64,000 nucleotides of DNA from NCBI RefSeq assembly GCF_037126465.1, contig NC_088210.1, positions 27,429,511 to 27,493,510 on the forward strand. Direction: 5' to 3'. Shown piece after piece: positions 41,351-50,155 of this stretch. Every line of letters starts with the position of its first letter. The stretch's first letter is position 1. Made by a program: the position numbers and the translations under genes. The notes under the pieces are model-generated. The model saw nothing but the letters and a program-made list of their open reading frames with translations. It searched no databases and was not told the DNA's origin. This DNA comes from Ornithodoros turicata (lineage: Eukaryota; Arthropoda; Arachnida; Ixodida; Argasidae).

Positions 41351-44308
41351 TTACGTCGCTGCCACGGGGACTGGCGTGTCTTCCACCGAGGACGCTCGCC
41401 TCGGAGGGCTCTTTGGCGATGGAAGATCTGCGTCTTTATGGTCTTCGTCTTCATCATCCTCGTCTTCAATGTGATCCCCAGGAGAGTGAGGACCAGGCGA
41501 ACTAGATGCTGCACTCGCTGGGGAACCTCGACTTCCACCCCCGTCCGTACCGGAAGACGGTCCAGGATCCGCAGACGTTGGCGGTGCTAGAAGACCGCCA
41601 TGGGGCTGATGGTGATGGAAGGGAGGTATTGAGAATGCTGGGGGTAGCACGAATCCTTCAGGCCCCGTAGGAAGACGATGGTAGACATCTGCCAAGTTGA
41701 GAGGAAGACCTTGTGGGTCGTAGAGCCTCGAGAAGAAGTCTGAAGGGGGATAGGGAAAGAGGCTCTTGTCCAGGAAAGGTGCGCCGGGGGCCCCACCCTT
41801 CTCAGAGGACGTGGAGAGCAGCTTACGGTGCAGGTTGAGGTTGGCCGAATGACGGTCCCTGCTCCGCTTCGACGGGAACGCCGCGTTGCAGCCTTCTACC
41901 GTACACTTATGCATAAGCTTGAGGTGCACGTTCTGGTAGTGCGTCTTCACGCCGAAGTGGTTCTGGAACACCTTCCCACAGGCTGTGCACCGTCGCGGGT
42001 TCTCCTTGTCCACGGGGATTTCGACGGAGCCAACCAGCGCCGCATCGCGGTAGACAGGAAGCAAAGAGGACATCTGGTGATCGGAAGGGGGAGAGTCTCG
42101 GCCCAGGAGTACCGAATCTTGAATATTGTTGTTGTTGATTATTGCTGTGGCTTCTTTGGGAATATCGGCCAGGCCAAGCCCTGGTGCATGAAATGAGACT
42201 CCCCCTCCGGACGTAGAGATACTCCTTGGCGCCGTCGGTACAAGTCCAGCGAACGCTCCCAGCGATAGGGATTCGAGATGGCGCAGGGGGTTCTCGGCCA
42301 TGTCCTCCGTTTTCACGCGAGTAAGGCAAGGCGGCGACGCTTTGCCGTCCTCTTTTTTCGTCGAGAGGTTTTCTACAGCTTGCCTCTTTTTGCTGGGCTC
42401 GTCGGACAGAGACAACTTCTTGTCGTCTTCCTTGCCCGCTGCCAGACCGACAGTTTTCTGTTCCACTTCGAAACTCCACTTTGGAGCCTCGCGCTCGGAT
42501 TTGATTCTGGTCGGCGGCTGGGGGTCAGACGTTAGCGGCGACGAGGACATTCTGTCATCCGTGTCCTTGTCGTCGAGGTCGTCGTCCACGTCGAAGTCCT
42601 TCGAGTCATCGTCCTGCCCGTCGGTAGTGATGTCGTCCACATCATCATCGTAGTCCGACTTGGACTCCTCCATTAAACCGTTCTGGTCTATATATGTGTT
42701 ACTGGAGGAATCATCCGAAGAAGCGTCTCGAAGGTCATCGTCGCTTATGATCGCGGCGCATCTCGTTGGGTTCAGGGCCTTTCGTTTACGAACGCCCTTG
42801 TTCAGGCTGAAGTTGAGCCCTCCAGAAGTAGTCAAAGACGCCTTGTTTTCACCGTTTTTGCTTTCCTTGTCGATGCTCAGATTTACGCACCGTTCCCCTC
42901 TTTCTGGCGAACTGGTATGCTTCCTTTCCTCTCGTCTGTTGTCCGTCTTTTCGTCGGGCTTCTTGGTCAGCGACAGGACACCGTCACCGTGTGGCGTCGA
43001 AGCTACAGGCGTTGGAGGGGTAGGACACAATGGTATCATCTTTTCATGCAGCATTTTCTCCTGGAGCATCTTTTCTTGAATCGAACTGATTTTCTCGTGC
43101 AGACTCGATGTCAGAGCTCCCGGTGAGATGAGGCCAGCAGCAGCAGCGTTGTTGTTGCTGCTGTTAAAATTGAGCAGCGTCGAGGGTGGGAGCAACGGAA
43201 ACGGGTTTGCCGTCCGACCGTCGTGGGGACTTATCTTCCGCCGGAGATTTGGCGTGTGCAACTTGGGATTTGGGTTTGCGCTATGCCGATTGCGGCTTCT
43301 TCGCGAGCTGAACATCATGTTGCAGCCCTCGACTGTACACTTGTGCATTTCTCGAAGGTGCACTGCGCTGAAGTGGATCTTAAGCGCTCCCTTGTCACAG
43401 AAGGTCTTGAGACAAACGTGGCACTGCACTCGTCTCTTGCCAGTGGCTGGGTTCGTTGTCAGTGTGCTCAGCACCATCGGATTCCACCGTCGCTTCATCG
43501 GGTTAGCCGACTTGCGGAGGTGCTTCACTTTCCTTGCCGCGAACACAGAGTCCAACGAACCCGGAGCACTTCCGAGAGTCAGGTTTATAGCCCCGCCGTC
43601 CATAGTATCTTCGTCGGACATGCCGTCTGTTAAGCTCAAGTCAGAACTGTGGTTCAGAAATGCACCGGACATGTTGTTTGTCGGCGACGATGCTGGTGTT
43701 GTGTTGTTGTTGTTGTTTTGGTTGTGCATCAATGCAATGTCCGATGCTCTTAGTCCTTCACCCGTTGACCTGAGATTGTCTGGACTGCTGTTTCTCCTCT
43801 CTACTTGTTGGTGTCTGAAGTCGTAAGGCTGCATACTCTGCAACCTGTTCAGTGGTGACGACGACACACTGGTGATGGGGCTTGACACCGGTGAGGTACC
43901 AGGAGCTGGCGGTGATACTGAGTGCGTAGAGCTCGGCGTGTGGTGGTGCCTTAAACCCTGAGAGGACCGCGTGATGACCACACCTCCACTGCCTCCTCGA
44001 CTTCCCACTATGGATTCGGTCGTTCCGGCATTCGTGAATATTGGACCCGACTTGCTGCTTGCGTACACAGCGGATGAAGAAGATGAAGCCGATACCCGGT
44101 TGGATCTTTCGATGAACTTCTTGATGTCCGACTCGCCGTGCAAAGCCAGCGACTCCCTGTGCTCCGCCGCTGCCCGCTCGCTCTCGGTGGCGATGAAGTA
44201 GTGGGCCAGGGCTCTCGTCTCGCCGAACCGCAGGAACTGCTGCAGGATGAGCGGCTCTTCTTCTCGGCTTGCCATTGCCCAACGTTCCAGGGATGTACCA
44301 TTTGAGTC
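41351..44308 (-). CDS. Basonuclin/disconnected-type zinc-finger protein, 3' exon
   Basis: A nearly 1-kb-codon open exon encodes most of a basonuclin-family transcription factor, a nuclear DNA-binding protein. The exon starts with a conserved block (SLERWAMASREEEPLILQQF, LRFGETRALA, SDIKKFIERSN) that matches the region before the fingers in vertebrate BNC1/BNC2. Then come a basic KSANPMKRRW motif near residue 270, a first C2H2 pair near 300-350 (CHVCLKTF, HKCTVEGCNMMFSSRRSRNRH), an acidic Asp-rich tract near 545-580, and a second pair near 780-830 (CTACGKVF, HKCTVEGCNAAFPSKRSRDRH). Ser, Asn and Pro-rich linkers fill the rest. Vertebrate basonuclins have three pairs. Only two are here, and the protein ends in an acidic, Pro/Ser-rich tail. 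I place the exon start after TTCCAG because the homologous protein continues upstream. An internal ATG lies at 44275. Upstream exons were not found. Confidence 0.92.
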   Translation of the reverse strand, partial: DSNGTSLERWAMASREEEPLILQQFLRFGETRALAHYFIATESERAAAEHRESLALHGESDIKKFIERSNRVSASSSSSAVYASSKSGPIFTNAGTTESIVGSRGGSGGVVITRSSQGLRHHHTPSSTHSVSPPAPGTSPVSSPITSVSSSPLNRLQSMQPYDFRHQQVERRNSSPDNLRSTGEGLRASDIALMHNQNNNNNTTPASSPTNNMSGAFLNHSSDLSLTDGMSDEDTMDGGAINLTLGSAPGSLDSVFAARKVKHLRKSANPMKRRWNPMVLSTLTTNPATGKRRVQCHVCLKTFCDKGALKIHFSAVHLREMHKCTVEGCNMMFSSRRSRNRHSANPNPKLHTPNLRRKISPHDGRTANPFPLLPPSTLLNFNSSNNNAAAAGLISPGALTSSLHEKISSIQEKMLQEKMLHEKMIPLCPTPPTPVASTPHGDGVLSLTKKPDEKTDNRREERKHTSSPERGERCVNLSIDKESKNGENKASLTTSGGLNFSLNKGVRKRKALNPTRCAAIISDDDLRDASSDDSSSNTYIDQNGLMEESKSDYDDDVDDITTDGQDDDSKDFDVDDDLDDKDTDDRMSSSPLTSDPQPPTRIKSEREAPKWSFEVEQKTVGLAAGKEDDKKLSLSDEPSKKRQAVENLSTKKEDGKASPPCLTRVKTEDMAENPLRHLESLSLGAFAGLVPTAPRSISTSGGGVSFHAPGLGLADIPKEATAIINNNNIQDSVLLGRDSPPSDHQMSSLLPVYRDAALVGSVEIPVDKENPRRCTACGKVFQNHFGVKTHYQNVHLKLMHKCTVEGCNAAFPSKRSRDRHSANLNLHRKLLSTSSEKGGAPGAPFLDKSLFPYPPSDFFSRLYDPQGLPLNLADVYHRLPTGPEGFVLPPAFSIPPFHHHQPHGGLLAPPTSADPGPSSGTDGGGSRGSPASAASSSPGPHSPGDHIEDEDDEDEDHKDADLPSPKSPPRRASSVEDTPVPVAAT

Positions 44309-44320
44309 CTGGAAGGCGAA
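44309..44320 (-). other. Likely splice acceptor
   Basis: Minus strand TTCGCCTTCCAG ends just before GACTCAAATGG. The following residues line up with the basonuclin block after the conserved ...Q/D junction. The open frame continues only a few codons further upstream to a TAA, and there the frame opens with GTG rather than ATG, which supports splicing at this site. Confidence 0.55.
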
Positions 44321-44427
44321 CACATTGCTCTGTTACCGGTCTCTATCAGAAACGCTTTGCCGACAAAGTACGTGCGATAGATAGTGGCAACAACAGCAGT
44401 AACAAATACATGAAGTGACGATGAATG

Positions 44428-44494
44428 ACGATGATGACCATTAGAACCCCACGCTACACTGCAGTGTACATGGGGTTCTAATGATCATTGTCGT
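44428..44494. repeat. 67-bp hairpin beside the basonuclin exon
   Basis: Arms of 24 bp (ACGATGATGACCATTAGAAC...CCCA and its inverse) match at 21 positions. The loop holds a perfect 14-bp palindrome TACACTGCAGTGTA. Probably a tiny foldback remnant in the intron. Confidence 0.65.
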
Positions 44495-44707
44495 GAAAAG
44501 AAACGATGAGGTGACGGGTGACTAATGATCAAAGTCCTTGGTATAGTACAATAACAAACGTTAAGTGCTCCCCATAATATCCATAGCACAAAGCTAGCAG
44601 TCAGCGCATGAAAAGATAATTTGTCATTGCACAAGACATAAAAACGTCAGTGCAAAGGAGACCAGTGTCCCTGAGCAAGTCCAGAAATGAAAACAGTGTT
44701 TGACGGT
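44495..44707. repeat. Left half of dispersed repeat split by MITE
   Basis: 44620-44707 continues at 45108-45175. Together they match 33205-33380. Confidence 0.45.
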
Positions 44708-45107
44708 ACACTCTAAACTTTTTCACACCTTTAAAGGTGCGCGCTATGAACATTCAACCTGGTTGCGTAACATTGCATCTCCAGAATGATATTTTACAAA
44801 ATTTGGAAAGCATTACTAAAGATCAAGTGTCAGTGCAAATCTTGCTTTCATGATGTCTTGGATATCGTAGGTACGAGCTAATGCATATATGCATCGCTAT
44901 CGATAATCGAGCACGCGCAAGTGTCTACAATACTGTTGAACAATGTTGAGATGTTGCAAGACTGAATTTTTGGAGGATAGGCAACACTCGAGTAAAGAAA
45001 ATTTGTGCTAAACCGTGCTCCATTATGATGTTACCAATATTACACCTAAAAAGGCGTGCGCCATGCACATTGTTACACCTTTAAAGGTGTGAAAAGATTT
45101 AGAGTGT
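44708..45107. mobile_element. MITE with ACACTCTAAA ends
   Basis: 400 bp. The left end ACACTCTAAACTTTTTCACA then CCTTTAAAGGTG is mirrored on the right by CACCTTTAAAGGTG-type sequence and GTGAAAAGATTTAGAGTGT. CACCTTTAAAGGTG is itself a palindrome. The uninterrupted copy of the host repeat at 33290-33320 acts as an empty site. The ends resemble the CACTCTTAAAA family, but the interior is unrelated. Confidence 0.75.
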
Positions 45108-46972
45108 TCTGCATAATACTGGCCAGGGACCTATAGCACTGGTGCCGATCTGAACGGTGCCCCAGTCAAATGTTATCATATTAACGCTCGAACACTAGGC
45201 ATGTTAGGAACAGTGAACCAGCGCAGTGTCCCAGGACCTTTGACCATTTTATTAAGCGTCGTAACGCATACTGCAGGAAACGACTGGAACAGAAGATATC
45301 GAGTATCTATAACGTGAGGCCAAGACTCGAGTGATGTTGCGACTCCCTGCATTCACACACTGCTCTCGATTCATGCCCGAATATGTTGAACCGCAGTAAA
45401 AAAATAAAAAAATAAATAAAAGCGTCCTGCATATTTATACGCGTTGCAACGGCGGCGCGTCGTAAATTTATGAGATTATTATACATGTACGCCCATCTGT
45501 GCGCCTTTTTGGAGTGAAAGCTGACACTCGCGATGTGCAAGGCGAAGCATGCATGCACCATCGCGCATTCACTTCGCGTCTCCCTTTTTTCTTCCTTCCT
45601 TTAATATTTTTTTGTTTTCCGAAACTGGAGCTCCATCATTAATAACTCGTCGCACTCCTCCTTTTGCACCAACAGAACTTTGCACCAATGGCCGTGAAGA
45701 CCTTATGATTTAAAGCGGTTTACTTCACAAAGGCGAAAAAAAAAAAGAATTAAACCGAGGGCGACACTGAGCACAGTGCCCTCCTCTGTCAGTTAACCCC
45801 ATACCCGGATCGTTGGGACCACCCGGTTAATATCCACATCCGCTGCGATGTACAGCCGTGTCTTATTTTTACGTCAGCAGATGAACCCCGACACGCCATG
45901 TTTACGAGGTCGTGTCAACGGTGCCGAGGACAAGGGACACAGACCCGGGGCATAAACACGGCGTGCAAACAAGGAGCCCAAAGTTTTTGTGGAAGAGTTC
46001 GCGGCATAAAGGACGCCTTTGTGGCTTCCCTTCCAGCGCAGTATCGACATCGAGCGCGTCCCTCCCTCCCTTGGCTTCTGTTTCACAAGTCCCGCCACAT
46101 GTGACGACATGCGTTTGACGGCGACTGTCTCCAGATGTCGCTGTTTATCTTTTGCGGCCACGACGACACGTGCCGGCTGAGCTCAGGAAGAAGCTTATGT
46201 AACCAGAGCAAAGGATAAACAGTTAGTTCCTGTGTGTATCGGTCCGTCAGCGTTACGTGCAGTCCAGAAGGGAAGAAAAAGCGCTGGCTGCGTAACTGCT
46301 TGGCGACAATCCTATAAAAGGAACTTCCTCCGGGTGCGTTCGGTTCGTTACATTATACCCATGCAGCAAAATATAATGGCCCAATATTGGCTATTATATC
46401 GGAACTACTGGTCTAAGATTGGACCAATATTGTAACACCAAGACCAAGATACCACCAAGATAACGTATACATGTATGGATCTAATAACTTTCATGTATTG
46501 GTAGCATACAGCATTCCGGCATGTCCACTGAGAGATCATTGGAAGAGGAACATGCCCGAAGTCAGTTCGACAACCTTGTTTCCATCCCTTTCTTTTTTAA
46601 CACTGCATCGTATCTTGTCGTTTCGCTTCTTTGCAGTATCGTGTGACGCACTGCACGAGCTGCATTGCATTTCCTTTTCGCGAGCTTTCGGCGCCTACGC
46701 TGTCAAGGCATCATTATGTAACGTTTCCGCGTGCTTTGCTGATGTTCCACGGGGATGCTACGACAATGCCACGATTATTTCACCGCGATACCGCTAAATA
46801 GATGCGACACGATTCGCGCGTTATCCCGCCCGTAACTTACTGGCGAGCAGAAAACAGAGAGGAGGTCGGAAATGACGACCATACATGGGGATGAAGGCTG
46901 CAGATTTAAGTGTGCAGCAGCAGGATTGCATCGTCATGCATGTAGCTGTTGTTGTTGTTGTTGTTTGCGTAT
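45108..46972. other. No gene seen; CCAATATTGG cluster
   Basis: 46376-46440 holds GGCCCAATATTGG and ACCAATATTG units, a small relative of the 18381 element. Otherwise no exon or element was recognised. This may be basonuclin intron. Confidence 0.45.
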
Positions 46973-47478
46973 ACAGCGTGTTCCAGAAAACGTGTCGCTG
47001 AATTTTAATAATAAAAAAAGAAGAAAAAAAAACTACGCCACATAGAATCATGCGGTCAACGGCATTTCTTCTTGCTAGGTTTTTGCCATCTCCTGATGTG
47101 CATGTCATGTAACCTCAGTTTAATGATGCATATTTTTGCGACCTCAACCCGGAAATTTGCCAAGTAAGGTCACTTTTTTACCCCACCAATGTGAAGAGCG
47201 TGCCGAATTTTCTCAGATTAATGATAATTGACGGGAATATTGAGGAGCTATCGTATCGGAAAAAAAATTGCCGAAAATCATGCCCTACGGAGCTCCCAGA
47301 GAATTGCGCGCGACCAATTTTTCAGCGCGATCATTGTCAGTCCGACGAAAGGAGCTTGGAAAGCCAGCCCACACCTGCATGGTAGAAAGAGATAACACAG
47401 ACATAGCTTATCGCGTCCGGTTTCGGCTGGGACCCATACCTTCCCTCTCCCAATTAAAAAAAAAAATGTCACTTTTTC

Positions 47479-47730
47479 TATACTCTAAAAACAGAATTTC
47501 ACCTCATAGCACGCTCATAGCCAAACATCATCTCGAATGATATCGCTATCTGCCCTGATTTGTTGAAAATGGGAGGCGTACACCTGTTTATGACAATTAT
47601 GACCAGCATAAGTGTCACAGAAAAGGCGTACCCCTCCCGTTTTCAACAAATCAGGGCAGATAACGATATCATTCGAGATGATATTTGGCTACGAGCGTGC
47701 TATGCGGTGAAGTTCACTTTTAAGAGTGTA
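47479..47730. mobile_element. CACTCTTAAAA palindromic MITE, nested
   Basis: TATACTCTAAAAACAGAATT to TTTTAAGAGTGTA, with full-length arms and the GGCGTACNCC pair in the centre. It interrupts the loop of the foldback at 46973-48324, so it is younger than that element. Confidence 0.85.
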
Positions 47731-48101
47731 CTGTTTGTTACTCTGTGGGCTGGCGTTTCTAACCTCCTTTCGTCGGACTGACAGCGATTGCGCTCAAAAT
47801 GTCCTCGCGCGTTACACTCAAGTACTCCGAGAAGCGTGATGTTCGGCTATTTTTCCCGATAGGAAAAACCCTGAATATCACTGTCAATTATCATGAATTT
47901 GAGTAAATTGGGCACGCTGTTCATGTTGGTGGGGTAAAAAGGTGATATTTACTTGGCAAATGTCAGAGTTCTCTTCGCAAAATTTTGCATAATTAAACTT
48001 AGGTTACATGACATGCACATCAGGCGGTGGCAAAAACTTAGTAAGAAGAAATGCCGTTGACCGCATGATTCTTGGCGTAGTTTTTTTTTTTTTTTTTATT
48101 A

Positions 48102-48286
48102 CAGTCAAACTCCTTTACAACGAAACTCAGGGGACAGCAAAAAAAAAAAAAAAAATCCGCAGTAAAGGTATTTTCGTTAAAAAGGATGTCCATTATTGGA
48201 CCTACAGGGCTCCAGCGGGACCGCAAAAAGATTTGCTGTAGTGGTATTTTCGTTAAAAAGGTGTTTGCTATAAAGGAGTTTGACTG
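48102..48286. mobile_element. pogo/Tigger-like MITE, nested
   Basis: CAGTCAAACTCCTTTACAAC at the left, the inverse of CAGTCAAACTCCTTTATAGC at the right, and TA on both sides (48100-48101, 48287-48288). Such CAG-ended, TA-flanked repeats are typical of pogo-type elements. The interior contains a poly-A run and duplicated TATTTTCGTTAAAAAGG blocks. Non-coding. Confidence 0.8.
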
Positions 48287-48324
48287 TATTAGAATTCAAT
48301 GGCACGTTTTCTGGGACACTCTGT

Positions 48325-48697
48325 ACATGGTAGATGTAGTAATAGTATATTAAACTTGACATTGCTTGCTGAGCCCGAGGCACGCCTCTCAATGTTGTTT
48401 CCTTCAGAGATATAAAAAAGGCCTAGCAACGACTTTGATTACGACGATTTTGAGGCTCACATCGATATCTGACAGGAACAATTTTGTGCACCTTACGATA
48501 ACACTGTTCGTAATGGTAATTGTTGGTTTTTCAGCCCCCGCCATCGTCTTGGTCATACGTGTATATTTTTACTTGGGTGTATCAAGTATCATAGAATGTA
48601 ATCAATCAGTGTAATTGTGCGCATCAGCGAAATGCTTCAGAGCAATAGTGTACGTTAGATCAGAGCAGGGATCCCTCATACACGCACGCTACTCAAA
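48325..48697. other. No gene seen
   Basis: No exon, RNA gene or element end recognised. Confidence 0.5.
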
Positions 48698-48699
48698 TA

Positions 48700-48914
48700 C
48701 AGTAAATGCCTCGATATAACGAAACCGCTTTATTCGAATTTTCATGAATGCGTTTCGAACCGTGTTATCCAAATTGTACTGTAGGCGGACTCCGCTCAGT
48801 ACGAAGAGTTAGTTAATCGAGAGAAGCTCCTATGGCAAACCTACTTTTTCGAACTCCTGCTTTATAGAATTTTTCTGTCGGTCCCGTTGACTTCGTTGTA
48901 ACGAGGTTTTATCG
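48700..48914. mobile_element. pogo-like MITE, diverged
   Basis: CAGTAAATGCCTCGATATAA then CGAAAC on the left and the inverse of CGATAAAACCTCGTTACAAC then GAAGTC on the right, with TA at 48698-48699 and 48915-48916. The ends match imperfectly, which suggests an old copy. Confidence 0.65.
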
Positions 48915-48916
48915 TA

Positions 48917-50076
48917 TCCAGGAATGTGCCATAGGAACTCAACCATATATAATTTCTCGACCATCGCTACGGAATCAAAAAGTGCATCTCAGTTCAGAGC
49001 TAACTGTGTCGCCAACGGCCAGTTTCCGTGAAGGGACCCCACAAACAACAAACGCATACTTCCGTGATACACTAACCCAAAAATGGTAAATTTCGGAACA
49101 AAAATGTAGAATAAGTGGAATCTGTCACACAAGACGTCTCATAATACTCCAATCTCACGCATACACACTTGCGAGGAACGAACGAGGCGTATAGGTTAGG
49201 CGTGGAATTGCGTGCGGCAACTCCCGTCCGCTCGCGTGGAAGACCTCATGACGCACGGAGGAGAAAGATATTGCGGCCCCTGGGAGCTCGCGTGCCGCAG
49301 GAATATTTCTGGAAGATCAGGGACTTTTATCAACACCCCACGCTGTTGCGAAGCGCTGGGCCAAGAAGACCACAAAGAAAAAAAAAAATCTCGGCTTGAC
49401 GGAGCAAGAAGGGAATTTACGAGGCAGCGCACCCAGTGTCTGGTCTCCGTCTTGAGAGAGTTAGCCGTCACGTGGAGGGCAAATAAACACGGTCGTCCCA
49501 CCGGTGTCGCCCGAGCCCACGTAAACTCTTTCGGAACGCTCAGGCTAAACAAATCCTTCGTCACCGTCTAGAAGCTGTATGTCGTATGTGGAGAGAATAT
49601 CTCTTTCCAAACACTCTCCCGTTTAAGCCAAACGGATGCGACTTCCGGACCGTCTCCCTGCCTCTATGTCGGGTTAACGACGAAGACTGACCTCCTTTAT
49701 GTATCCCGTTCGTTGATACGACACTCTATGTGCCTTTGCCTTTATACTATGGTCACAGTTGCTTCCCAATGGGGACTCGAAATTAAAAGAAGACGAAAAA
49801 GGTTTAAGTATGATGCATTCAATTAGATCTGGAGAGTCCTCATGGTACAGGTCTTGCAGAGGGCATGTGATGCCGTACTTACTAAGAAATATCACTTTGT
49901 CGCCACGCATATTACTTAATTTACAAGCGCCATCTTGTCCAAGCCAATCCCATCGTCAAGCCCGTCCCTTCATGTGCAAGCGCGCCGAGGCTGACATATC
50001 ACCTGCATGTACCATATACGCGAAGAAGATGTATTTCCGCGTGTTTTGTTCAATCACAACGACGGCTGTTGTTGGT
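48917..50076. other. No gene seen
   Basis: A 119-codon plus-strand frame and a 122-codon minus-strand frame overlap at 49196-49571 without a domain. The region ends in a GTT/GAT-rich stretch where the LINE begins. Confidence 0.45.
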
Positions 50077-50155
50077 GATGATGATTGAATAGAATATTTA
50101 TTTCACCCGTCTACGAAATGTTCAAAATATTACAAAGCCTGACTGCCGAAAAATC

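Larger units (their letters stand above)
46973..48324. mobile_element. Foldback element with two nested MITEs
   Basis: The outer ends ACAGCGTGTTCCAGAAAACG and the inverse of ACAGAGTGTCCCAGAAAACG, plus long diverged arms (about 46973-47260 and 47850-48324), define one element. Shared inverted blocks include GACATGCACATCAG, TGCGGTCAACGGCATTTCTT and TACCCCACCAA. A CACTCTTAAAA MITE sits between the arms (47479-47730) and a pogo-like MITE inside the right arm (48102-48286). Confidence 0.75.

Noticed and set aside
41828..43826. Plus-strand frames of 120-232 codons opposite the basonuclin exon
   Set aside because: They are antisense shadows of a GC-rich coding exon with a biased third position.
44309..44323. 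Start of the basonuclin frame at 44323
   Set aside because: The codon there is GTG, not ATG, and family homology continues upstream. A splice acceptor at TTCCAG explains the exon edge better.
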